Notes under the pieces: model-generated
The model's input: the letters and a program-made list of their open reading frames with translations, nothing else
Told to the model about the DNA's origin: nothing
Databases searched by the model: none
Assembly: GCF_028583425.1 (NCBI RefSeq)
Contig: NC_072807.1
Location: 31,005,001 to 31,069,000 of the forward strand
DNA from: Eublepharis macularius
Lineage: Eukaryota; Chordata; Lepidosauria; Squamata; Eublepharidae
DNA length: 64,000 bases
Direction of reading: 5' to 3'
Part shown: positions 41,610 to 54,000 of the stretch, piece by piece
How positions within the stretch are numbered: position 1 is the first letter of the stretch
Layout of the letters: the number at the start of each line of letters is the position of its first letter
Position numbers and translations under genes: made by a program

Positions 41610-41973
41610 ATACAGTCGTCTTCATGGCACGGCAGGAGTCACAGGAAGCTTTTCCTGGGCCTGATACCAAAGTCAGAAAAATACACATTAAACCCCAGCC
41701 CAAAGCTCTGTTACCAATGGCAGGCCTTGACATTTTAAGCAGGAAACTAGTTTCTCTTCAAATAAGAAAATATATATATATATATGTGTGTGTGCATATG
41801 AACCTAAATGAAAAAATATACAGTTAAGAAGAGATACTAGGCTGGGAAAGCTGCTCTTTCAGGAGATTGAGTCTATCAGCTCTGGGGAGGGGCAAGGGGG
41901 CTCCATCTGAAAGGCCAAGGAGGTATAACGTAGTAAAGGCAGTCAGTCCGGGAGGGGGCGTTTGCTGCTCTGG

Positions 41974-42024
41974 TTAGGAGATGGCCTTCGCCTCCGGCAA
42001 GAACGCGTCCCAGTATTTGACAAG
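41974..42024 (-). CDS. SNX1: SNX1 exon 15: C-terminus
   Basis: [16 protein letters not shown] and TAA at 41976-41974. The acceptor is TGCTCTCTGCAG. The 3' UTR runs on to about 41585. Confidence 0.97.
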   Translation of the reverse strand, partial: LVKYWDAFLPEAKAIS

Positions 42025-45000
42025 CTGCAGAGAGCACACAGAAGAGAGAGGAAGGGAAAGTTAGTGGGCCGCTGAGCGAATCTCCAGGAAGGGAGTAAAT
42101 CCCCTTTTTCATACCACTTCCCCAGGTGGGAGGTTTTAGAGCGCACACATTTTGCATCTTGGAGGCCCCCAGGTTTAACCTCTGGCCCTTCCCATTAGAG
42201 AGGATTTTCAGCTAGCGCTGAGAGGCTTTTTTCTTTCCAAGACTTGCTGCCAGGCAGGTTCTGAGACGGATGTACCAATGAGGAAATTCTGTACTGGACA
42301 AGGCAGCTTCCCGTCCTCGGAGGATTTGGGTTAAGGCTGCACCTGCCTCTGCCAAAGGGAGAGCACCAGCTTGGCTTGAAGGTCCCCGTTTCAACCCCTG
42401 GCATCTCCCATTTTTTTTTTAAAAAAGGCTCTCGAGAAGGCAGTGTTGGGAAAAGACCTCTCTGCAGAGACCCCGGACAACTGCCACTTAGAACAGAGGA
42501 TACCGGCCAGATGGGCTAAGCAGTCTTGAGTCTGTTATATAAGGCAGCGTCACGTATGCGTGGAGTGCGTTATTTTGAAGGCTGTTCCCTCGGTTCCAGA
42601 GCTTGCACTTTTTTTGTACAGAAGCAGACCGGGATAAGTGTGTCTCTCTTGCACAGGGCAGGGCTGCCTCAGTAGATAACTCACAAGTGCAAGCCAACAC
42701 CCGAGTTTGATAGGGACATCTATGTACGCTATGCACTGGCCATGCATGAGAAGCAGTTAGTGGGCCTTTTACTGGGCCGCAATGGTTTACAGGGCCTCTC
42801 AGGAGTCAACAAGTGAAGGCACACACCCGGCTTCTTGCTCGCTCACCTGTTGCTGTGAATGCAATAGGGTCTCCAGATACTTAGTCACGTTGGTTCGGAA
42901 GTCCTTTGTTTTTTCTCTCTGAGAAAAAGAGGGTAAAAAAAATTAAGGCGCCTTTCTGCTGGGAAAGAGCTACAAGGCAAGAGCTGGGAATTTGGACAAC
43001 AGTCCCAGCACTCCCGCCCCCCGCTCCTCTGCTTGCACAATTTCATTCCCGTTATCATCTACGTACACCACCCCATGCCACCGAATGAGTCAGTCCTTAA
43101 GCCGATGTGGCATTCGCCGAGCCAAAGGTACAGAATGCGGGGCTGCTGTTCCACAGCAACTTCAGTAGCTCAGGCAGTTTTGTGCTAGAATTTAAAAGCG
43201 GGCACCCGCCCTACGAAACATCCAACTGGCACAAGAGAGACAACTCTAGGGAGTTGGATGCCAGGAATTCATACTGAAGTGTGAACTTTTTGTCAAATCT
43301 TTTCATACTCCTTTTGAAGATGCAACACTGCTGGCATGTTGGCAAACACAAGGAGAGACCCAGTGATGGCATCGGCTGGAAGGGATAACAAGGATGCCGT
43401 CCCTGTACCATGCTGTTTTGTGAACCTTCCCCTTTTTCCCATCTTTCCAGCAGCAGGAAAAGGTTTTGCACGCTGCCACCACCATCTCCACGGTCCACAA
43501 TGCAAACAGCCGCTTCCCCAGGACCCTTGGCCAAGCTAAAGGCTCTGGCCACTGTCTCCAATGCGAACTGCACTATACCTCAAATCGCAACACCTCTTTG
43601 CGGAGAACTGCTGAGATCCGCTCAAAGTCCCGTTCGTACTGCGTCACACGCGATTCCCACTAGTGAAGAGAAGCGACCATTAAGATGATGTCAAGTTCTA
43701 TAATTTGAGAACACCCATACCACTTCTCCTGCCACGAGCCCTTTTCATGCCCCCTCCCCAATAAAAGCCCAAAGGAAGAAGCCCCCACCCACCAGTCCAA
43801 TCATTCTCCAGCTGTTTTATCTTCTCCATCTCTGCCTTTGAGACAGACTGTAGTACAATTATGTTCAGGATGGATTCTTAGGCTGTTTTTGTGCTCCTTT
43901 CCCTCCAAGAACTCAATTTTGCCCTTTTCTATTGCTGCACACATTTGCACCAATTTTCACTTTACTGTAACTGAGATTCTGGAGCTGTTACAGTGGCGGG
44001 AATGTGCCCCCCCCCGCAAGCAATTTAGCAGTTCTTCCCCACTTCCCCTGGGATCAGCTCACTACAGACCACATCTTTTCCCATAAAGTAAAAGCATCTG
44101 GCATAAGCCTTGCCTTCCTCCCCGGGGCTTGGAGCAGTACATTAAAGGCCCACGGCTCGCCTATGTCAGCTTGCCCATGCAGACGGGTGGGGGGGCTTGC
44201 CCCACTGAGGCAGGCGCTTCTCACCTCCGAGATCTCCTCTTTGGCTTGCTGCAGCTTGTCAGGTTTGTTGGCCCACAGCAGCCGGGCCTCCGTCTCCCGC
44301 TTCTTTTGCAGCATGATCTGAGCATCCTGCCAACGCTGCCAGGTCTTCATTCGCTGGTCAAAGGCCCCCTGTTGGGAAGAAGGGAGGAAGGGGTACAGAT
44401 CAGAAGCAGCCTCTCTCTCACACATGCACATTCCTTATTCTGTTCATAGATAAAGTGGCGCTTTGGCAAAGACGGCCTTTCAACTGAGTCATGCCAGCAG
44501 CATTACCCAGTTAATCTCTTCTGGCCTCTGGACAGAGGTCTCTAGACAGGGCCACACCCCCTTGGGTGCTGCAGTCTAATGCATAGCAGGGATCAGTTCT
44601 GACAGGGGGCAGCCAGCCTCTCTTGCATTGTGGTGTCTTAACTGCAGGCAAAAGACGTGACAAGGCAGCCACTGCTAGCAGCAAAGTTAAGAGCTGCTCT
44701 GGGTCCCCAGAGAAACACAAGTATACAGAGATTAGAAGTAGTTCCCATTCATTCGACATGCACATTACTGCCAAATGTGCCTTCTACAGCCCCGCATTAA
44801 GCCATGCAAAGTTTGTTGTGGGACTGCTAGAAGTTCACTTGATGAGAGATGCTGGAAGCAACATGCCGTGCCCCTCTTTCGACAGGGCTCAGCTCTGCAG
44901 GCCCTGGTACTACATGGGAAGTAAGACTTCTAGTCTCCCAGGTGTAGCTCAGGCCAAGTACACGTGGCACTTGGCAGCTGGGAGAAGGGAGCTTAAAAGC

Positions 45001-48000
45001 CCTTAAGCAGATTGCTGGAAAATCAGCATGGGCTGGCTCAGGGCTTTGCAACTACCCATGCAAGGGAAGACGTGGAAGTTACACTTTGTCCTCTAGAAGA
45101 CTCTGCTGTTTCCGGTAGCAGAGAGGGCAGTAAGTCGCCAGGCGCAATGCTACTCAGGAACTCAATAAAGAGAAAAAATTGATGGATGGAATCAAGGCAA
45201 CATCAGTTACTCTCACCCGAGGCTGGCCAAGCCAGAAGCTAAAGTCAAGGGCAACAATGCCAGGAAAAAAGCCTCCAGATCTGATATCATAGGTTAGTTG
45301 TTTAGAACCCAGGGGATGTGATATACATCTTCGGACTTTGGCCGCAACAGGTACACGGTTACATTGGGAACTTTGTCAAGCCTGTGGTTGCAGAATGACG
45401 ACCACCTTTTGAAACACACAACGGGATGGAGGTGGTGGTGGTCTCCGTGTGGCACGCCAGAGAAGGCAGGCGAGGCGTGAGGAGCGCTTACCCTGACGAC
45501 CGAAAGGAGGCGGATGTAGTCACTCAGCAACTCGGCCAAGAGGAAGAAGTCGTTGCTGGCTTGCTCCTGGTGCAGCTGCTCAATCTTTTCCTCCACCTCT
45601 GCCAGCTGGGAAAGTGCCCGGGACAGGGCCGTGTTGTCCTCGGAACTCCCCAGCATAGCCAAGCTCTTGGCAAACTGAGCTGTATTCACCGACAGTTCTA
45701 AGGAGACAGGGAGAAAGAAAGGAGAGAGTCAGCTACAGCCCGAGGGCTGCTCGACAGGGACAACAGTGTGCAAAACACCGAAGGAGAACCTCGGCACCCA
45801 GGAACTTTTGTGGGCCCCTTCTTATAGTCAGGAACTTTCCTGGGCCCCTTCTTATAGTCAGGAACTTTCCTGGGCCCCTTCTTATAGTCAGGAACTTTCC
45901 TGGGCCCCTTCTTATAGTCAGGAACTTTCCTGGGCCCCTTCTTATAGTCAGTTCCAAACTTCCCAAGCGTTCGTACGGCCAAGCGGAAGAGCATCAAGCA
46001 CAGCAGCGAACAAGAGGGGAGAGGAAATCCAGGAGACAGGACTATTTAGACAGACTACAGCCTGCATTCTTGGGCAGGAACGTGTGCCCGGGGTGACGGA
46101 CATGTCCGATGTAATGTATTTTGTATTTATTTATGTGATTTATGGTCCACTTTCTCAATGAGACTCACGGCGGATTACACAGTGTGAGAGTAGCGCGGTC
46201 AGTATCCACGTGGTAGTTAAAGAAATCCACAATCCGCTTGGCACCAGCTGCAGCAGAAGAGGCTGCAGAAAACTCTGAGGGGCATCAGGGTGAGAGCAGC
46301 ACCGTTCTAGAGCCTATCCGAGATTCCACATTTTATGCCAGGCTCTGGTGTCCCTACAGCAGTTTCCAGCTGGAGAGAGCGAGCCCCAATCAGATGTTAC
46401 CTTTCCTGTGGTTAACTAGCAGCTCTACAGCGGCGTGTAGTTTCCGTAGGCGCTGCTCTTCACACTCCACCTCCTGGAGTTTCTCTTCAAACCACTGAAA
46501 GGGAAAGACGGAAACACCAAGTTCCCATTTGAAAGGAAGTTAAGTTTTGATTTTGAAGGTTCACATCCCCTTTCTAGAAACGTTGTCCAAGGAGAAAAAA
46601 TTATGTCTGTCAAGGTTCGATACAAAGCGGGAAACACTTCAGAAGAAATATTAAAGTACTTACGATGTCGGATTCATTCATCTTGATGGTCATCTTGCTG
46701 ACGGCATCCGTAGCTTTGTTGAACATCTTCAGCAAGCCGGCTCCGCTTAGCGTTTGGGTGCTGACTGCTCGGGGCAGCTGTAAGAAGGCAAACGCTGATC
46801 ACCTATCCTGCTAACAAACTCAGAGCTAACTGAATTTTCAGATTAAGAGGTTACACAGGGTGTGACCGAAGAAGCAACAAGCAGGCATTTGATTGATTTC
46901 AAACAGAGAACTTCTAATAACTGGAATGACAAACAGCCTTCACTAACATTTGTATATATACATAAATATACCTATCTATAACTACAGATGCCTTGCCTTA
47001 ATTTTAATGCCAGTTATTTACTTATGGCTTGGGAGTGTTTGATGGTATTGTTGCATACCCGGCAGGAACAACAATAAAAGATAAAATATACAATTTAATA
47101 ATTCCAATACAAAATTAAAACCACAACCTAAGATGCAGCATATGACAGTCCACCATAAGACACCCCGCACACTCGTATCACGGAGGTAGGAAAAGCAGGT
47201 TGCCAGACTGTAAAACAAGCGGACCAAAGGCTGCTGCAGAGAGGCCAACTGGGCAGTCTGCCCACACCTCAACCACAACCGTAGGCCTGGGCAAAACATC
47301 TCCGTCTTACAGGCCTGGCGGAATTTTAACAAGCTCTGCAGGACCCTAGTCTTGACGGAGAGAATGTTCCACCAGGCCGGAGTCAGGGCTGAGAACGCCC
47401 TGGCTCTGGTCAAGGCTAGGTGAATGTCTCTGGGGCCAAGGAGCACCAGAAGGTGTTTGTAAGCAGAATGGAGTGCCCTCTGGGGAACCTGTGGTGAGAG
47501 GCGGTCCTGTAGGTACAAGCGGTTAACAAGCAGTCGCTTGTTGACTCAGATCAAACAACTCTCCAAGCCAATGCATCTCTGCCTCCTGCTCAGTTTGCAG
47601 CAACATGGACAAAAACCACTCCTCCTGTGCAACAAGTCACTGTGTACACACGAGCTCACTATGTGGTAACCAGACAGCCCAGGAACTGGTTAAGTGGCTT
47701 GTTACAGTACCAGCCAGAGATGCAGGGTAGAAAGTTTTCCAAAGGAGTTTTTCTGATGCTACATTTTCCAGTGGAAAAATTTCCACCCCACGTAAGTAAA
47801 CGTAGTTTGTTTATCTAAAGTTGGGGTTGTTGTGCTGCAAAACAATCATGATAGATAAATGAAATGTAGGCTATTTACCTTCTTTTGCTACCATTATTTA
47901 AATTTTGCTAACTTTATTTAAATGATTAAATTGTTTATTTAAATTTGAATCAAAAACTTCCAGAAAAGTTCCCTGGAAAGACCACAGCACTGGCACCAGC

Positions 48001-51000
48001 TCCTCCCAGGTTCTAGCATCAGAGAGGAAAAGGAGATTGCTCGTACCCCAACCAAATACTGCAAGAGCCCTCCTGGTTCTTACAAACAGCTCGGGATCAC
48101 TTCTCATTATACAACTGGCTTCTTCACTTCAAATGAAAATCCACCTCCTCCACTGGCCACAAACCCCTCAGTGATACTGAAAGTACGAGTCCCCTCACGA
48201 CATCGATACCTTCCTTACAAAAGAGGCAGAGTTTTGCCAAAAAGCTGTATTAGAGAAGTTTGGCCTGCAAGCGCAGGAACGCCTCACAGGCCCCAACGGG
48301 CACGGCAGCAAACCAACCTCATCTTTTTCCAAGAATTCCCGCACGTCGGGGTCTTGCAGCATGGTGGGGTGATTGACGGTTCTTTGAAGATACCTGGAAA
48401 AGATTAATAAGCAAGGGTTCTGTTTTGTTCTTCCCTTAAAAAAATATTTGTGACTTAGCTTCTTTCTTTAAAATGCAGCACTTCGGCCAAAGAGAGCGCA
48501 TGTTACAGAAAGAACTTAAAAGGTCCATGTTCAGGGAAGTCTTTTATAAATAAAATTGTTGGGAGCGGGGGGGTGGGGGGGAAGAGATTCTCTGATTTGT
48601 ACAATCAAAAAGCAGTTTTGTGGAAAAGAAGATTTGGGTAAACAGTGATGTTTTGGCTGGGCAGGGATTTCTGGCACTCCAGCTCATTCAAGAGTCACAC
48701 TCTTGCTTTAAAATAAAACTAATTACAGCTTGAAGTTTCAAATGCAAAGGATCTTTTCTGAGATCACTTCCCACTGCACTAGGGATGCAGAACTGGAAGG
48801 ACGCTGCTTCCTCTATCAACTCCCCCATCTGTGGGGGGGGGGAGGAGAGTATGAAAGCAGCTTTCAGGATCTTCACTTTATTTGGATCCCAGGGCTAGAA
48901 GAAACACATCCTTCCTGAATGTATTCAGACCTGCTCTGAAATGAATGAGACGCTTTATTCATTATGAGATCAAGCCCAGGGCCGGTGGTGGTGGCCAGGA
49001 GCTATAAGAGGACAGGGACTGAAAAAAGTTTCTTGCTGGATCTGTTCCAGATAGATAATGCTGAAGCATGTGACCCTTCCTCCTTTGGGAGCTGCAGCAC
49101 TGTAGCCTACTAAACGCTTTGCACACACAAAGGTCCTGGGTTTCGATATTCAGCTACTGTGTGTGTGGTTTTGTTTTTAAACAGACACTGGGCTTGTAGA
49201 GCTGGGGAAACCTTCTGCTTAGAACAACAGCCAATAAATGGAGGCCAAAGTGGCAAAAGATTTGACCCTACTTTGGACAAATTACACATTTCCTTACTGA
49301 AGGAACCAGACTAACAGGGAATTACTAGCAAATTTCTATAGGAGCATCCGCAATTGATGGCACGGGTACTTTACTCACCTTTCCAAAGCGGCTCGTCTTT
49401 TTTCTAAGAATTCTGTGGAGGAGGAGTCTTCTTTCCCAACTTTTACTTTGGTCATTCCTAAAGGGAAGGGAGGGAGGAAAAAGAGGAGAGAAATTATGTT
49501 GCACCTACAATCTGCCTTAAAAATGGGATGCTGCCCGAGGCAAAAAAAAATCAATGTTTGTGTAACAGAAGTATGGCAGAGTTGCATTCAGAATACTGGG
49601 TGTGGCTTTAATAACCCCCACCTCAAAGGGTATTGTAGAGCTGGCAGGGTGGCAGTATAGAAGAGGGAGAATCAAAGTAATTTAGATATTGAAGCATCTT
49701 CCCTACAAGGAAAAGTGAAAGAATCTGGGCTTTTAAAGTTAGAAAAAAGAATTGGGGAAGGAAGGGTGGATGGACACAAGAGAGTGAACATAATATGAAA
49801 GTTTTATAAGCTTCTCTCCATGATATGAAATGTTATTCCTTCCCACTCATAATATTATAATTTGGGAAGGGGAGGCGACTCACCTATGGTTTCATTTTTT
49901 AAAAACAAGTATTTATTCAATACAATAGACATACATACTAGGTTCAAAGCAAGTATGTCTACCTAAACCATAAAAACCCTGCGAAATTAAAAACACTCAC
50001 ATTGTGTTGCAAATTCCATTTTTCTGCACAACCTTCAACCATAATGAGTTTAATCTGGAAGTATCTCTATTTCGTTGGCAGGCCATTCGTTTCACCGGTA
50101 CGTAGGTCTCTTTTTATCAGCCAGTAATGAACTTTTTGGCTTGGTTGCTTGCAAAGACCGATCTGGCTGTGACAATCCTATGTAAAGCTACTGCTTGAAA
50201 ATTTTTAGGCATGCCAACTACACGACAGTAAGCTCTCTGGCTTACAGGGAATCTCTCTCTCCAATCCAACCAATATAATTTCCGCCACTTGTGTCAGGTC
50301 TGTTGCCCACAGTCCCTCCATCTTCCCTTCATTTGCAATCATCCTCTGTCTGTGTGTGTGCGTGTAGTTTTTCACACAAGCTGCCCAGCTCCTGGGAAGA
50401 CAGCATGCTTATCTTGGATGGCTCACCACAGAGACCTTGAGACAGTTCCTTCCTATTCTCCCACTGACTATGCCCAGCTGGTTGGGCACTGGGGGTGGGG
50501 GGCTCACAGGGAAGGACTGGAACTTTGTAGCAAGCATTCCATACGTCATTCTCAGCAAGAGTTCTGTGTACAGCCAGTCGCTTTTAATTGCTTCTGTGTA
50601 ACCTATGGTCATATATACGCTTTAGTTATGATTTCTCAATAAAAAACCTTGACTCAAGAGAGCTTGGATTTCTTGCTGCAAGGGGGGAGTCAGCTTCAAC
50701 GTATCCTGTTTTCCATAGACTGACAACTTGTTTCCAGTGATCTCTTACCCATTTACATGTCCACCATACGTGTAAGAAGTCTGTTTTCTCTCCCTCACAG
50801 AACCAGTACTTACTACACCCAGTTCCACAGAGCTTAGCTATCATGAAAGGGGTTAGGTGCCATTTATAGATCACTCATATCATACTTTCCCTATAAGAGA
50901 GGGCAATCACAAAGACAGTTGCATATGTGAATAATGTATCTTCACTTTTAATAATCTAAATCGCTCCCCTACTCTTTATCACCTTCAGCAGAGACAAAAG

Positions 51001-54000
51001 AAAGTACTAATGCAAACATATAATTAACTCGTGGAACTCGCTGCCAGAAGATGTAGCAAGCTTAGATTGATTTTACAGGGGACTGAACAGATTAATGAAT
51101 GACAGGTGTCCCTGTGGCAGTTAAATGTTACCTTGATGTCCAGAAACTTTTGATGTGAGTTCCAACTGCTGGGAGTGAAGAAAAGGATTTTGTCTTGCTG
51201 CCCCGCAGATATCTCTTTTGAGGGTACCTTGCTGGCCACTGCAGGAGCCAGGATACTAGATCAGATGAGCTAACAGTCTGATGCAACAGGGCTCTTAAGC
51301 ACTGCATGTACCTTCTTGTGGGATATGGCAATGTTTTCTGTGCAGAGCTCAACTCTTAGGAAACAAACACAGACCCTCAAAGCCAACTGATCTGGAGGCA
51401 TTCCTGTAGAAAGACTCCTTACACCTTCAAGAAGAGCAGTCAGCCTTTGACAAACTATGCGGCCAGAAAGGATGGGAAACAAGTTGCTGTGCCAGAAATC
51501 CCCAAGTTTCACATACAAGGTATCTCGAGAAGGCAGCCAATGCGCACGTAAGAATTGTTAAGGGCATTTACTGAAGTAAATACTCAGACATTCCATTCAG
51601 ATTCAGTAATGGAGGGGAAGGGTCACACTCAGCATAGACTGTGCACTCCACCTCTTTCATGACTTTTGCAACTGATTTGCATCTATATGGCCCTCACCCC
51701 TTGCACCCTCCTATATATCTCTGTCCAGTTTCTTCATACCCTCCATGCATCTGATGAAGAGAGCTGTGGTTCTCGAAAGCTTATGCCTCAATAAAGTTGG
51801 TTAGTCTTAAAGGTGCTACTGGACTCTGCTATTTTGCAACTACAGACTAACACGGCTAACTCTTCTGGATCTACTGGAGTATAGTTAAGCATTCAAACAG
51901 GGATGTGCAATGCCACTAGCAAAATTACCAGACATCCTCACCTATTAAGCTCTTCTCAGGAGGAGGTGGGACAATGACTCCATTCTGCGCGTGTTTCTCT
52001 GACAGTTTCTCATACAAGCCCAAGAAGTCACTGAATCTCCTTTTCACTGAGAACTGCTTGCTCCTGAACATTGGCAAAGTGGTCTGGAGAAGGGACAGGA
52101 AAAGACAGAGTCAGAAAACACGAAACAAAGCCATCAACAAATTATACCTAACGAACGGACATATGCCAGTGCTGCTGCATTTTCAAAAGGACTATCATTT
52201 TCCAGCTCCCACCACCACCACCATGCTGGGAAAAATTAAAAGTCCGCACCATGCTAATTTACCAAATGTTTTTGCTTCTAACATTAAAGATGTAATATAA
52301 AAAAATTAGTAATTAACATACACTGTGTGTATGTTATGTGCCATCGAGTTGCCTCCAAACTATGGCGACCCTATGAAGGAAAGACCTCCAAAACATCCTA
52401 TCATTAACATACAATATGCTTCATTAAACAGAACCTTTTTTATTGGGAGCAACCAACTGGCCAGGCCCAATATTTATATATTTATTCATTTATATTTCAC
52501 CTCTCTCCCCAACGAGGACACACAATGGCTTACATCATTCTCCAGTCCTCCATTTTATCATCACAACAACCCTGTAAGGTATAATTGACTGAGTGCACAA
52601 GTGATTCAAGGTCTCCCAAGAAGCTTTCATGGCCGAGCAAGGATTTGAACTTGGGTCCCCCAGATCCTAGGCTAGCACTCCAACCACCACACAACATCTT
52701 TGTATTTCACATGGACCTATCACACTATCTACAACCATTTTCTTCAGTATATTTATCTAGTGTGCATTTATTAATTTTTTCCAAGAATATACAGCCAGCA
52801 TTTTTTTTATTTAAAAGAATGATTCTATCTCCTTAAAAGCAGGACAGAACTTAGGGCTCTGTCACAACTATCCAATACCAAAGAGAGTGAGAAAGACATG
52901 AAGCTACTGTTGAAGTAGCTTCTGAAGTAGTACTGTTGGAGTAGCTTTTGCCATCTTCTGGGCATGGGGCAAGGGTCACTGGGGTGTGTGTGGGGGGGAG
53001 GAAAGTAGTTGTGAATTTCCTGCATTGTGCAGGGGGTTGGACTAGATGGCCCTCGAGGTCCCTTCCAGTCCTATGATTCTAAATATCCAGATGTGGTCAA
53101 GACTCAGAAGGTTACTCAACATTACAGTGGTGGTGGTGTGTGCATTTTATGCTCCTTTTTCTGTTGAGCAGACAACTTCCATGCTACATCCAAAACTGCT
53201 TTCAAGGCTTTTTGCTTTGCCAGGCAAAAACAGAGGGCTGCAGTTCAGGAAACAAGTTCTCTAGCTTTTGTTGTGTAATTAGGTTAATACACTGATTCGC
53301 TGGATCTCAGCCCACACATATTTGCCAGTTGGCAAAACAGGCCAAGACTGGGGCAGCTGGGGGTGAAGGGAGAGCTGAAAATAGAAATTGTCAACATTGT
53401 GGAAAACACAAAAGAATGCTGTGTTTGTTGGGGCAGTGAAATCAATGAAAATATTTTTAGGTCATTGCCTACCCTTTAACAGATCTATTTGTTGCTTAAA
53501 TCAATGCGCAGCAGACCAAAGCTTCAATGCAGATGCTTTTTGAGACACGAGTCTGGTCAACACAAAGCTACACCCCCAACAGGGCTAGGAAAGATATTTT
53601 TGTTCCACATAAATGAAATTCACCATATACAAAAATAATCTTAAAAAGGGGGGCAGCGCCTCACTCACAATCCACTAATTAAGCAGTCGGGTGTCTAAAG
53701 AAAAAAACTCATTATTCCTATAATGTAGTTAATTTCACCATCCATGCTGAAAGAAAGTTCCCTGCAAAATTTCCAGTTTCTTTAGCCTATAGGGGGCAAT
53801 GGCCAGGTTTTTGCCATGCATCTTCCTAGGCCACACATTGCTGTATAAAATTCTAAGTTGTAGCCTCCCTGGTGGACACACATCTCCTCAGAAAATGGAT
53901 ATACAGTAGCATTTCAGCGATGTGCTCCCTTGAACTAGAGAGAGTGCCTCTTATGCCTGCTTCCTACAGGAAGCCAGGACTAACAGGGACCACAGCCTGG

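Noticed and set aside
41765-41800. TA/TG microsatellite as a regulatory site
   Set aside because: An ordinary dinucleotide tract in the SNX1 3' UTR; nothing further supports a function.
45698-45997. 99-codon - strand frame with [10 protein letters not shown] repeats
   Set aside because: It is explained by the intronic 30-bp minisatellite, stops at the exon 11 acceptor and resembles no protein.
47018-47518. 166-codon - strand frame
   Set aside because: It lies entirely inside an interspersed repeat also present at 31985 and shows no reverse transcriptase or other motif.
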